From an uncultured Pirellulaceae bacterium (GTDB lineage: Bacteria; Planctomycetota; Planctomycetia; Pirellulales; Pirellulaceae), in NCBI GenBank assembly GCA_937928215.1, contig CALFWL010000016.1, positions 1-64,000 of the forward strand: a DNA stretch of 64,000 nt, read 5' to 3'. Every line of letters starts with the position of its first letter. The first letter of the stretch is position 1. Of the stretch, positions 52,391-61,975 are shown piece by piece. The notes under the pieces were generated by a model. It did no database searches. It was given only the letters and a program-made list of their open reading frames with translations, and was not told the DNA's origin. A program made the translations under genes and the position numbers.

Positions 52391-52460
52391 CTTGGGTAAC
52401 TTGTACGGCGGCCTCACGGTTTCCGGTCAGCAAGAAATCGGGCGAGGCAAGGCGTGATCC

Positions 52461-52543
52461 ATTAAGCGACAATAACCTGTGTACTCGTCAAATCCAAGCA
52501 GTTAGCTGTAATAAAACAAAACACTGGTTATCGCGGACTTAAT
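52461..52543. repeat. 82-bp palindrome on a stop codon (subfamily uncertain)
   Basis: Left arm ATTAAGCGACAATAACCTGTGT (52461-52482). The right arm (52521-52543), read on the minus strand, is ATTAAGTCCGCGATAACCAGTGT. The ATAACCxGTGT core pairs well. The minus-strand TAA of the following gene lies in the ATTAAG end (52541-52539). It sits between convergent genes. Relationship to the other palindromic elements is possible but weaker. Confidence 0.55.
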
Positions 52544-54311
52544 CGCCGAGTGCTTCATTCGCTTGCAGGGCGCTCCAAATCAGCCGTGAACCTGATTGTG
52601 TTGAAACGACTTTTGGACCGGCTGTCGCAACTTTATCGTCACTGGAAAGTAACTCGATTCCAACGAACCAGTCAGACGGGATCGGCCTGGAAAAGTCGAA
52701 TTGCAAGGGCTCGCCCTCGTAAGCCACTCCTTCAACGTACGCTACGGATTCCTTCTCCAACTGCTCTTTTCCCGTTCGCCAGTGAATTGGGAGTCCGTTG
52801 AAATGGGCAGGTTCGGGCGTGTGCACGACCAAACGATGGGTCCCGGCAGATAACTCATATAGGTGGTCCGAATGTCTTGTGACTTCGACTCCTTTCCCTG
52901 TTAGTTGAAGTCGCAACCGCAAATCACACGCGGTGAAGATGCCGTCTTCAGGCCGGTCGAGCGAATAGTGCCAGTCACCCCGCTTGGGCATGGAAAGGAT
53001 TTGAAAAGCAGCCCGATTGTTACGCTGTACCGTGTTAACATTCATCGAAGCGAAATCTCTGCCGTCGTTCAGAAACCGAACACGAAACGCCACAGCCGGA
53101 TCAAGAACGGTTTTCCAATAGCCAATAATTGGCTTACGCTGGGTCCAGAAGCTGGATGCATTGACCGTTCCCAAAGTTGCTGTGGGGGAAAACCATGTTG
53201 TGCCAACACGTTCCTTTTTAGGTTGGTCGCTGCGGACGAAACGACGACGGATCTGATACGGCTCTCTGATTGCACGGGTGAAACCCGTTGCCCATTTTTT
53301 TGGACAATCAATCGGTTTGACAACCTCATAACCTCGGGATTTGTCTTGCGTTTGAGTTGGATGAGCGATCACGGGACGAGGTAACCGTGCGCTCAAAAAT
53401 TCGGTAGTCGGTTTTTGAATCCTTTCTTCAGCCATACGGCTGTGCGGACCCGCCCATTGTTGAGACGGCGGATGAAAGCTGCGAGCGATCGTATGCCAAG
53501 CGATGGAGTGAATCTTTTCCAGTGCAATTCGCGCGTCCTTGTCTTCAATCATTTGCAACCCGCGTTCACATTCGCCAATGACAACGTGAGAGTAAGGAGG
53601 ACTGTTGTATTCCGCAAATCCATCTACGCCATGTGCGTGCTGAATCACGTCTTGCAGCCTTGATCGACCATAGTGAATCCACGAATCGTGGTCGAGAAGT
53701 TCGCCACTGCGTACTGCAACCGCGCCACCCAGTACCGCAATATTGGTGTAGGAAGGTTGGACGTTCCGAACGACGATTCGTTGGGTCGCCGTCTTGAGAG
53801 CCCGCTCAATTTCCGGAGCGATCAAATTAACCTGATCACGGTGATCGGTAAGAATTTGAGCCAGTCTCGCGGCAAGAAAATCAGCCCAATTCAAGTCGGG
53901 ATCGGGCATCTCCATTTCTTCCAAAACGTACGGCCATGTTCCCCAGTGATCTGTTGTCCGGTCTCGATACTGTAGACTCACAACTTTTCTAATAATGTTT
54001 TGTGCCCGTTCAGCGTCGCGTCGTCCGTCACGCTTTAAAAGTGCGATCGCATAAGTCAGCGATTCTCGTGTCGGATGGACCTGCGTTCCGCTCTTGATCG
54101 CCGTGTGATAACCTGGGCTGCGGAATTTGATCTGAATCAGGTTTGCATCTGCGTCGTAACAGGAATCGTACTCCAACAACAATCGCTGCAAAGCTTCTGC
54201 CTGCCGAACTTGCCTCGGATCATCCTCAGCGTTGACCTGCAATGTAAGCAAAGCGACGATGGTGCATACCAGAAACCCCGAGATTCGATTCGAGAAAATG
54301 AGCCTTTTCAT
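52539..54311 (-). CDS. Secreted protein of unknown function, possible alpha/alpha-toroid
   Basis: 590 residues. A signal peptide covers about 1-28 (VNA cleavage), so it is exported. The first half is mostly predicted helix with NWADFLAARLAQILTDH and DGFAEYNSPPYSHVVIGECERG; the second half is beta-rich. This shape resembles an alpha/alpha-toroid followed by a beta-sandwich, as in heparinase II/III-type lyases. I see no certain catalytic residues, so lyase activity is a guess. Its position next to the polysaccharide locus makes a glycan-degrading role attractive. It converges with the SGNH gene across a palindrome. Confidence 0.65.
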   Translation of the reverse strand: MKRLIFSNRISGFLVCTIVALLTLQVNAEDDPRQVRQAEALQRLLLEYDSCYDADANLIQIKFRSPGYHTAIKSGTQVHPTRESLTYAIALLKRDGRRDAERAQNIIRKVVSLQYRDRTTDHWGTWPYVLEEMEMPDPDLNWADFLAARLAQILTDHRDQVNLIAPEIERALKTATQRIVVRNVQPSYTNIAVLGGAVAVRSGELLDHDSWIHYGRSRLQDVIQHAHGVDGFAEYNSPPYSHVVIGECERGLQMIEDKDARIALEKIHSIAWHTIARSFHPPSQQWAGPHSRMAEERIQKPTTEFLSARLPRPVIAHPTQTQDKSRGYEVVKPIDCPKKWATGFTRAIREPYQIRRRFVRSDQPKKERVGTTWFSPTATLGTVNASSFWTQRKPIIGYWKTVLDPAVAFRVRFLNDGRDFASMNVNTVQRNNRAAFQILSMPKRGDWHYSLDRPEDGIFTACDLRLRLQLTGKGVEVTRHSDHLYELSAGTHRLVVHTPEPAHFNGLPIHWRTGKEQLEKESVAYVEGVAYEGEPLQFDFSRPIPSDWFVGIELLSSDDKVATAGPKVVSTQSGSRLIWSALQANEALGD

Positions 54312-55246
54312 ATCGTTTTGTTCCCGACGGCGTAGCGCAAACTAGTTGCCATACATCGATCGCAAGCCTGAGTCCGGCGGCTCGATGAAGCCTCAGAATA
54401 CAAGCGACAGCGATCGTTCTATCTTTGAAACAAGACGTACGTCGGATCGGGCTTGAAGTGTCTCAAAAATTATCAGATTTGAACGGTAGAAGTCAAAAAC
54501 TGGCTGTCCGTTTGTATTGCGTCAGTTGAATCCACAGAAATAATTTGATCGAGTTCTTCTATGTTCTGAAGGAGAACACAACGCTTCCTTTTTCGCAGCA
54601 ATCCTATCTAAGGCCAGCCTGGTCTTTTGGCCTCCAATCCTTGTGTTAGACCGGATAGCTAAGTTGTGCTCGGGGCCCCATGTGCGACCGACTCAAGAAC
54701 TGAGATTGCCTCTTCTCTTTTCATATCCAAGGCCCCAGTGGATTTTGTAGCACACTTTGGTAAATCCAATACGCCTACTGAGAATAGCTTTCGCAAGAAG
54801 TCGTTTTGGGAACAGAATGGGAACATCGTTGGCAATGCGCAAGCCATGTGAACGCTCGACCAACTGTGGGCGATTGTCGGAAATTGCGTGAAAACGCGAA
54901 GGAAAACGGGCACAATACAAACGCAATATCGCCCAACAGTCGATCGTCAGATTCACTCGCTGGCGAGACGACGGTGACGCAAAAGTGGACGAAGCAGTCT
55001 GCTGAGTCACAGCAGAGCGTGCGAAAACTCAATCAGTTCGTCGGCTCATTTCGTGGGGAACCCAGAAAACAAACCCTGCGACGTCTCATTGCAAAACAAA
55101 AACTCGAACCAATAAGTTCGGGCAAGACAACTGACATCTGCCATGTCGTCTCCATTGCGTCACGACTTCTTGGAAAGTCGTGATTCGCTTCGGTTCTCTG
55201 CTTCTTACGGCATCAAATGTTCGACAATGATGTAGCACCCAGTCGC
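54312..55246. other. 935-bp region without a convincing gene
   Basis: Longest gene-free stretch of the window, between the secreted toroid-like gene and aspS, both leftward. Open frames of 60-125 codons exist on both strands (for example 54806-55183 plus and 54693-55010 minus), but none has a recognisable domain, a good ribosome-binding site or neighbour-like codon use. It holds one strong hairpin (55160-55183). It may contain a decayed gene. Confidence 0.5.
55160..55183 (-). terminator. Perfect 9-bp hairpin downstream of aspS
   Basis: TCACGACTT (55160-55168), loop CTTGGA, AAGTCGTGA (55175-55183). About 64 bp past the aspS stop in its direction of transcription. No U-tract, so it may be a processing structure or part of a repeat. 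Confidence 0.4.
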
Positions 55247-57028
55247 CTACGTGGGCGTTGTCGGCTTGGTAATCTTGATCCCTAATTCGGCCAGTTGTTC
55301 ACTATCGACCTCGTTCGGCGCTTCGGTCATCAGATCGGATGCTTTCTGAGTCTTTGGGAACGCAATGCAATCGCGGATATTGTCCAAGCCGCAGAACAGC
55401 ATGACGACACGATCGATTCCCAACGCAATGCCTCCATGTGGTGGGGCTCCGTACTGCAATGCATCAAGCAGGAAGCCGAACCGGTCTTTCGCCATTTCCT
55501 CGTCCATGCCCAGCAAGCCAAACACTTGCTGCTGAACTTCGCTGTCATGAATTCGGATCGTTCCGCCGCCCGCCTCGTAGCCGTTGATCACCAAGTCGTA
55601 CGCTTTGGCGCGTGATTTGGACGGATCGGACTTCAACAGTTCCAGATCTTGATCACGAGGCGCAGTGAAAGGATGATGCATGGCAACCCACCGATCCGCT
55701 TCAGCATCGTGCTCGAACATCGGGAACTCGGTAATCCACGAGAAATGCATTTGCTCGGGATCGTACAGCTTCAGTTCGACTCCCATTCGCTTACGCAACG
55801 CATAGAGTGATTTGCAACTGATCTCCCAAGTGTCGGCAATGAACATCAGCAGATCACCGGGCTTGGCCTCCATGCGTTCCTTGATGCCGTCCAGAATCTC
55901 GGGTTCAAAATTCTTGGCGATTGGCGAGAACAAAGTTCCGTCTTCTTCAACGCGGAACCACGCCAAGCCTTTGGCTCCGAAATCCTCCTGTACCATTGCG
56001 GTCAGTTCATCGATCCCTTTACGCGAGAATAAAGAAGCTGCTCCCGTCGCGTTGATTCCTCGCACAAAATTTCCAGCGTCAGCGACACCGCGAAACACGC
56101 GGAATTCGGTTTTGGCTGCAAGATCCGTACAGTCAACGATTTCCATTCCGAATCGGAGGTCAGGAGCGTCGTGACCAAATCGAGTCATCGCCTCGTCGTA
56201 AGTCATCCGAGGCAACGGAAGCTGGATCTCCTGCCCTAGGACTTCCTTTGCCAGTTTGTGCATCAAGCCGTCGATCAATCCCATGACATCGTCCGCGTCG
56301 ACGAAGGACATTTCCATGTCCAACTGAGTGAATTCAGGTTGCCGATCGGCTCGAAGGTCTTCGTCACGAAAACAACGAGCAACTTGAACGTAGCGATCGT
56401 AACCGGCAATCATCATGATTTGTTTGTACAGCTGAGGCGATTGCGGCAACGCATAAAATTCGCCCTTGAACACGCGACTTGGAACGAGATAATCGCGCGC
56501 GCCTTCAGGCGTGCTGCGTCCGAGAATCGGCGTTTCCACGTCAATGAAATGATGCTCTTCCGCATAGTCCCGCATCAGTTTGATAATGCGGCTGCGAGTC
56601 TGCAACGTTTCCATCATCCCACCACGACGCAAATCGAGATAGCGATGCTTCAAACGAAGGTCCTCGTTGGGCATGTCTCGTTGGTTGGGAAAAAACGGCG
56701 GCGTCTTGCATGCGTTAAGCACCTTCAATTTCGTCGCGATCAGCTCGATTTCGCCCGTCGACAGCTTGGGATTCTCTTGTCCAACCGGACGCTGCGAAAC
56801 CGCACCCGTGACCTGCACCACGTATTCACGTTTCACACCACCAGCAACTTCTACAACTGAGGCGTTTGATTGTGGATTGACAACACATTGAGTCACTCCG
56901 AAACGATCCCGGACGTCAATGAAAGTCACGCCGCCTTGATCTCGAATTTTGTCAACCCAACCAGAAATCGTAACGGTTTGTTCGAGCAGTTTTTTGTTCA
57001 GTTCGCCGCAGGTGTGAGTGCGTAGCAC
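55247..57028 (-). CDS. aspS: Aspartyl-tRNA synthetase
   Basis: 593 residues, the long bacterial class II form with a GAD insertion domain (about 290-420). The N-terminal OB-fold (anticodon binding) begins LRTHTCGELNKKL. Class II motifs: motif 2 RCFRDEDLRADRQPEFTQLDME and motif 3 GIALGIDRVVMLFCG. Bacterial AspRS of this length is often specific for Asp, but some charge Asn too; no GatCAB genes are visible. GTG start at 57028 gives the family N-terminus MLRTHTCGEL. Confidence 0.95.
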   Translation of the reverse strand: MLRTHTCGELNKKLLEQTVTISGWVDKIRDQGGVTFIDVRDRFGVTQCVVNPQSNASVVEVAGGVKREYVVQVTGAVSQRPVGQENPKLSTGEIELIATKLKVLNACKTPPFFPNQRDMPNEDLRLKHRYLDLRRGGMMETLQTRSRIIKLMRDYAEEHHFIDVETPILGRSTPEGARDYLVPSRVFKGEFYALPQSPQLYKQIMMIAGYDRYVQVARCFRDEDLRADRQPEFTQLDMEMSFVDADDVMGLIDGLMHKLAKEVLGQEIQLPLPRMTYDEAMTRFGHDAPDLRFGMEIVDCTDLAAKTEFRVFRGVADAGNFVRGINATGAASLFSRKGIDELTAMVQEDFGAKGLAWFRVEEDGTLFSPIAKNFEPEILDGIKERMEAKPGDLLMFIADTWEISCKSLYALRKRMGVELKLYDPEQMHFSWITEFPMFEHDAEADRWVAMHHPFTAPRDQDLELLKSDPSKSRAKAYDLVINGYEAGGGTIRIHDSEVQQQVFGLLGMDEEMAKDRFGFLLDALQYGAPPHGGIALGIDRVVMLFCGLDNIRDCIAFPKTQKASDLMTEAPNEVDSEQLAELGIKITKPTTPT

Positions 57029-57401
57029 AGCAATAATTCCGAGTTTGTGTGGAAGGCGAGTTGAAACTTACCGTACAGAAAATCCAACACACTGCATTTC
57101 GTGCAACGGTGTTGAGGGATTCCGGTCTGTCACTCGCCATGAAAGTGAAATTGGAGCGACGATTATCGCAACAAATGAAGCCTCCAGCCAGACCGCTGAT
57201 CGACATTTCACTCGGATAAGCCAACAGAATGGCAGTGCCGTCATCCAACTGGGGCTCGTTGACCGCAAAACAACCCGCTTCAACTGGTCGCCAGATTCCC
57301 TCCGATGACAAGACTTGAATCGTCGGTGGGACGCACATCGTTTCAGTTGGCAAAGCAGATTGCCATAAAGGCAACGGCTTCACCGCTGGCAAGAAGATAA
57401 G
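57029..57401. other. 373-bp gap between miaA and aspS
   Basis: No convincing gene. A leftward open frame (about 56952-57392, TTG start) overlaps the first 77 bp of aspS and encodes no recognisable protein. Probably intergenic, with the aspS promoter. Confidence 0.5.
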
Positions 57402-58358
57402 CTACTTCACTTGCTGCCCAATCGCGACCAGCTGTTCCGCGATTTGATCCGAGTCAAATTCCGTCGGAAGATCGATCATTCGGCATTCGCTAAGCCCGCG
57501 GAACCACGTCTCTTGGTGTCGAGCAAACTTTCGGGTTCGAACACGAACTTTCTCGATCGTCTGGTCCCAAGTCAATCGACCTTCAAGGTGATCGATCGCC
57601 TCACGGTAGCCAACCGCTTGAGCAGCCGTTTGCCCTAAGCTGCCGTGTTTGTCCAGCAAGCCTTGGACCTCATCCAGCAGTCCCGCTTCAAACATGGATG
57701 TCACTCGATTTTCAATTCGTTCGTGCAGAACGGGCCGGGCGTGCCTCAGCGTGAACACTCGGCAATCTTCAGATTCCTTGCCTTCCGAAAACTGCATCTG
57801 CCAATGGCTGATCGGCTTACCGGTCGTCTTGAAAACTTCCAGCGCCCGGATGAGCCGCCGGTGATCGTTCGGGTGTAGATTCGCGGCAGAAACGGGATCG
57901 ATCATCTCGAGCCGTTGATGCAGGAAATCGCCACCCATTTCATCAAGCTCCTGCTCAATCTCCTGGCGAAAATCCCAGTCTGCAGGCGGGCCTTCGAACA
58001 TGCCTCGTAACAACGCCTTCAAATACAAAGCCGTTCCACCGACAAAGATGACCTGCTTGTTCCGTTCACGCACTTGCCGCACGATCTCCATCGATCGATC
58101 ACGGTACTGAGACACACTGAAGGCTTCCATCGGTTCAATGATGTCCAACATGTGATGAGGAACAAGTTGCTGATCTGACAATGCGGGTTTGGCGGTCCCA
58201 ATATCCATGCCACGATAAATGGCCATCGAATCCAACGAAATTATCTCGGCGTCCAACAGCCGAGCCATCGTCAGGCTGACCCGCGTCTTTCCACTGGCGG
58301 TGGCACCGGTCAGAAACCAACATTTTGCTGCCAGTTCGCAAAGTTCAGAGTTGGTCAC
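57402..58358 (-). CDS. miaA: tRNA dimethylallyltransferase
   Basis: About 318 residues. MiaA transfers a dimethylallyl group to A37 of tRNAs reading UNN codons. Motifs: the P-loop GATASGKT, the LDSMAIYRGMDIGTAKP block (the D-S-x-x-x-Y-x-x-x-D/G-I-G-T-A-K-P pattern), FVGGTALYLKALLRG and the C-terminal RKFARHQETWFRG. Two GTG codons could start it: 58358 (318 residues) or 58403 (333). Neither has a clear Shine-Dalgarno sequence. 58358 puts the P-loop 17 residues in, close to the family norm. It lies upstream of aspS on the same strand. Confidence 0.9.
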   Translation of the reverse strand: MTNSELCELAAKCWFLTGATASGKTRVSLTMARLLDAEIISLDSMAIYRGMDIGTAKPALSDQQLVPHHMLDIIEPMEAFSVSQYRDRSMEIVRQVRERNKQVIFVGGTALYLKALLRGMFEGPPADWDFRQEIEQELDEMGGDFLHQRLEMIDPVSAANLHPNDHRRLIRALEVFKTTGKPISHWQMQFSEGKESEDCRVFTLRHARPVLHERIENRVTSMFEAGLLDEVQGLLDKHGSLGQTAAQAVGYREAIDHLEGRLTWDQTIEKVRVRTRKFARHQETWFRGLSECRMIDLPTEFDSDQIAEQLVAIGQQVK

Positions 58359-58433
58359 AGCGATTTCGAAAAATGGAAACGGAAAAGAGCAACGGGAAAT
58401 CACTTGCTAAATTTATGGACGCGTCGACGAAGC

Positions 58434-59012
58434 TCAACGACGCGAAGACCGGCGTTTGGATCGAGTACTGAATAGTGACAGGTAGTACTTGGGATGCAGC
58501 AGATTGGACATCATGAATCTCGCCGCCCCACAACATTGGCACCGATAGGGGCCTGCGATTACAGCCAAACCAAATGTTAATCCGATCAGGTAGCTGTACC
58601 ACGCCCGTCGATAAAACAACAGGTAATGCCCTTCCATGCGATTGCAGTTAAAGCAATGCAATCCAATTCGCTTGCGTCGATCGCCCATTTCCGCCTGCAG
58701 ATCATCAAGCGGTTCATCGACGTAATCACCAAGTTCGACATCACCTTCTTGGCCATCGTCCATTGCCTTGGCGGCTTGAGCAGCAGCATGTTCCTGCTCC
58801 CGCAGTCGCTGCTTCTCGGCAGCACGGTGCAGCGCCTCCTTGGCCCGTTTCTCTTTGGCAGCTTCACGCTCAACGATTCTTGCTGCCTCCGCCGCTTCCG
58901 CTTCAGCCACTTCCCTCGCTGCCTCTTCCTGCAACGCTTGCAGTTTTTCAGCCTTGCGCTTGGCCTCCTCCAGTTTGGCAGCGGCTTTCGCCTTGTCAGA
59001 TGTTTCGCTCAT
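58434..59012 (-). CDS. Ala/Glu-rich coiled-coil protein with C-terminal zinc ribbon and membrane segment
   Basis: 192 residues. Residues about 3-85 are a highly charged Ala/Glu/Lys coiled coil. The C-terminal part contains Cys pairs CFNC (about 119-122) and CQCC (about 157-160), likely a zinc ribbon, around one membrane segment (about 137-153). The tail is Arg/Ser-rich (STRSKRRSSRR). Nothing similar comes to mind. It lies 75 bp or so before miaA on the same strand. The low-complexity start warns that some residues may be spurious. Confidence 0.65.
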   Translation of the reverse strand: MSETSDKAKAAAKLEEAKRKAEKLQALQEEAAREVAEAEAAEAARIVEREAAKEKRAKEALHRAAEKQRLREQEHAAAQAAKAMDDGQEGDVELGDYVDEPLDDLQAEMGDRRKRIGLHCFNCNRMEGHYLLFYRRAWYSYLIGLTFGLAVIAGPYRCQCCGAARFMMSNLLHPKYYLSLFSTRSKRRSSRR

Positions 59013-59067
59013 GCAAGAAGCTTATCGAGGGATAGTTTAACCAGAGGAGATACAGACGAACGTCGAC

Positions 59068-59165
59068 TTAGCACTCGCGGATCAATAAGTTGCGGATGAA
59101 CATGACTCAGCGCCGATTTTACGCGAGCGAAATGAAACCTGGCAGTTATTGTTGGGCAAGTCCTA
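59068..59165. repeat. Near-palindromic element, copy 5 (subfamily B)
   Basis: 98 bp starting TTAGCACTCGCGG and ending GGGCAAGTCCTA. The end CTA is the complement of the TAG stop codon of aconitase (59163-59165), so the element supplies that stop codon. Inverted copy at 31266-31365 with about 8 differences in 94 positions. Inner inverted repeat CAATAA in both arms. Short open frames in this element encode a repeated peptide, which is not a real gene. Confidence 0.78.
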
Positions 59166-61868
59166 CAACAGGTTCCGCAACACTGTTTGCAAGATCCCGC
59201 CATTGCGATAGTAATCCATCTCGACCGGCGTATCAATTCGTACAGTGGCACCGAATGAAATCTTTGTCCCGTCTGATTTTGTCGCCGCTACCGAGATTGT
59301 CGACCGAGGCTGCAAATCATTGCTCAAACCCGCGATGTCGAATGTTTCGGTCCCATCAAGCCCCAAAGCCGACCACGTTTTTCCGTCGGCAAACTCTAAA
59401 GGCAAAATACCCATTCCCACCAGATTGCTGCGATGAATCCGTTCGTAACTGGCGGCGATCACCACTTTCACGCCCAGCATCATCGTCCCTTTGGCCGCCC
59501 AGTCTCGGCTGCTTCCTGTCCCATACTCCGTCCCGGCTAGCACCACCAACGGAACGCCATCAGCTTGGTATTTCATCGAGGCGTCGTAAATCGACATCTG
59601 TTCACCCGACGGCACATGAGTCGTTACACCTCCTTCGGTGCCAGGAGCCAACTGGTTGCGAATACGAATGTTCGCAAAAGTACCTCGGACCATAACGCGA
59701 TCATTTCCGCGACGCGAACCAAAACTATTAAATTCTCGCGCTTCGACACCGTTCTCTTTGAGAAATTTCCCTGCCGGGCCGTCCTGAGCGATTGCTCCAG
59801 CCGGAGAGATATGATCCGTCGTCACCGAATCACCCAACAACGCCAAGCACCGAGCACCCGCGATTGGCTCAACCGGATTCACGTCCCGCGTTAGCCCCGC
59901 GAGAAACGGCGGTTCCTGAATGTACGTGCTTTCCGGTGTCCATTCGTAAAGAGCTCCGCTGCCAACCTGAATCTTGTTCCACGTTTCGTTGGAGTCAAAT
60001 GCACCGGCGTACTGCTGTTGGAACATTTCAGATGTCAAACTGCTTGCGAGCACTGACTGAACTTCCTCATTGGAAGGCCAGATGTCTTTCAGGTAAACCG
60101 CTTGCCCTGTTTCGTCATTGCCCAACGGTTCAGTCACTAGGTCAATATCCGTCGTCCCCGCCAAGGCGTATGCGACAACCAACGGCGGGCTGGCGAGGTA
60201 ATTCGCCTTCGTCAGTGGATTGACTCGTCCTTCAAAGTTTCGGTTTCCGCTCAACACGCTCGACGCGACAAGCTCCCCTGTTGTAATCGCATCAGCAACG
60301 ACACTTGGCAGAGGGCCACTGTTTCCAATGCAGGAAGTGCAACCGTAGCCGACCGTATGAAATCCGAGGCTCTGCAATGACTCGGTCAAACCCGACGCAT
60401 CCAGATACTCGGTTACGACTCGCGAACCCGGTGCTAGGCTTGTCTTCACGTACGAAGGAACCGTCAGGCCACGGGCCGTCGCATTCCTTGCCAGTAATCC
60501 CGCAGCGATCATCACAGATGGGTTACTTGTGTTCGTGCAACTGGTGATCGCCGCAATCACAACCGCTCCATGCCCAATATCGGTCGAGTGCCCATTGTCT
60601 TCGACACGAGCCGTCCGCTCCAAATCACCGGACTCAAGCCCGAAACCAGAATGACCCACCGGAGCCTCTAACGAATCGTTGAACGCCTGCTTCATATTCG
60701 ATAATGCGATCCGATCCTGAGGCCGTTTCGGGCCGGCAAGCGAAGGTTCAACCGTCCCCATGTCCAACCCTAGCGTCCGAGTAAACGTCGGAATCGGTGA
60801 ATCATCAGTCCGGAACAAACCTTGGGCTTTCGTGTAAGCCTCGACCAACTGAACTTCTTCGTCGGTTCGACCGGTGCGGCGCATGTAATCCAAGGTCTCG
60901 CTGTCGACCGGGAAGAAACCCATCGTCGCACCATACTCCGGAGCCATATTGGCAATAGTGGCTCGATCGGCCAGCGACATTTTCGATACACCGTCACCAT
61001 AGAATTCGACAAATTTTCCGACCACTTTGGCGGCACGCAGCTGTTCGGTCACCGTCAGCACCAGGTCGGTTGCGGTCGTTCCCGCAGGGAGCTGGCCCGA
61101 CAGCTCAAAGCCGATGACTTCAGGCATCAACATGTAAATTGGCTGGCCAAGCATCGCAGCCTCGGCTTCGATTCCTCCAACGCCCCAGCCCAACACACCA
61201 AGACCGTTGATCATCGTGGTGTGGCTGTCAGTTCCGACTAACGTGTCTGGAATTGCGACCGGGCCAGCCTGATCCTCGCGGACAAAAACTCCTTTGGCCA
61301 GAAATTCCAGATTGACTTGATGGACAATCCCCACGTTTGGTGGAACAACTCGAAAGTTGTCAAACGCCTGCTGCCCCCACCGCAAGAATTCATAACGTTC
61401 CCGGTTTCGCTTGAATTCCAATTGAACGTTCATCTCCAACGCGTCGCTGCTGCCAAAACGATCAACTTGCACACTGTGATCGATAACCAGATCAACTGGA
61501 ATCAAGGGATTGATCTGAGCCGGGTCGCCTCCCAGCCGAGCCATCGCAGCGCGCATCGCGGCGAGGTCAACGACTGCTGGCACACCGGTAAAATCCTGTA
61601 GGACAACACGCGACGGCATGTAAGGAATCTCCGCTTTGGCAGGAGACTCGGCCTTCCACGCGGCGAGGTTTTTTACATCCTCTTCGGTAACGGTGCGACC
61701 ATCGCAGTTGCGAAGCACTGCTTCCAACAGCACTCGGATTGAGTACGGCAGGCGATCAACTTGCCCCAGACCGTCTTCCTGTAGCTTCGCGATCCGGAAA
61801 ATTCCGATCTCTCGATCGCCAACTTTGAAAGTGTCACGAGCTCCGAATGAGTTGAAGTTGTCGTTCAT
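59163..61868 (-). CDS. acnA: Aconitate hydratase A
   Basis: 901 residues, the usual length of AcnA/IRP-type aconitases of the TCA cycle. The 4Fe-4S cysteines are Cys444 ([10 protein letters not shown]), Cys510 and Cys513 ([12 protein letters not shown]). Other conserved parts: [19 protein letters not shown], and in the swivel domain [13 protein letters not shown] and [24 protein letters not shown]. Cluster loss under oxidative or iron stress may affect it, as in homologues. Its TAG stop is also the end of a palindromic element. Confidence 0.95.
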   Translation of the reverse strand: MNDNFNSFGARDTFKVGDREIGIFRIAKLQEDGLGQVDRLPYSIRVLLEAVLRNCDGRTVTEEDVKNLAAWKAESPAKAEIPYMPSRVVLQDFTGVPAVVDLAAMRAAMARLGGDPAQINPLIPVDLVIDHSVQVDRFGSSDALEMNVQLEFKRNRERYEFLRWGQQAFDNFRVVPPNVGIVHQVNLEFLAKGVFVREDQAGPVAIPDTLVGTDSHTTMINGLGVLGWGVGGIEAEAAMLGQPIYMLMPEVIGFELSGQLPAGTTATDLVLTVTEQLRAAKVVGKFVEFYGDGVSKMSLADRATIANMAPEYGATMGFFPVDSETLDYMRRTGRTDEEVQLVEAYTKAQGLFRTDDSPIPTFTRTLGLDMGTVEPSLAGPKRPQDRIALSNMKQAFNDSLEAPVGHSGFGLESGDLERTARVEDNGHSTDIGHGAVVIAAITSCTNTSNPSVMIAAGLLARNATARGLTVPSYVKTSLAPGSRVVTEYLDASGLTESLQSLGFHTVGYGCTSCIGNSGPLPSVVADAITTGELVASSVLSGNRNFEGRVNPLTKANYLASPPLVVAYALAGTTDIDLVTEPLGNDETGQAVYLKDIWPSNEEVQSVLASSLTSEMFQQQYAGAFDSNETWNKIQVGSGALYEWTPESTYIQEPPFLAGLTRDVNPVEPIAGARCLALLGDSVTTDHISPAGAIAQDGPAGKFLKENGVEAREFNSFGSRRGNDRVMVRGTFANIRIRNQLAPGTEGGVTTHVPSGEQMSIYDASMKYQADGVPLVVLAGTEYGTGSSRDWAAKGTMMLGVKVVIAASYERIHRSNLVGMGILPLEFADGKTWSALGLDGTETFDIAGLSNDLQPRSTISVAATKSDGTKISFGATVRIDTPVEMDYYRNGGILQTVLRNLL

Positions 61869-61975
61869 AAAACGGCCTGTTTTTCCTGTCGCAAAAGAGT
61901 TTTCTCGTACCCGCCAACGGACAAATATAACAAGCTCGCTGTTGGATCGCTATCGGCGAAGCGTCGTCCAGCTTC

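Noticed and set aside
54659-55183. Several open frames of 60-125 codons on both strands
   Set aside because: Mutually overlapping, no domain, no neighbour-like codon use. Could be remnants, but not supportable as genes.
56952-57392. Leftward open frame of 146 codons between miaA and aspS
   Set aside because: TTG start, overlaps the first 77 bp of aspS and has no recognisable family. It remains a faint possibility.
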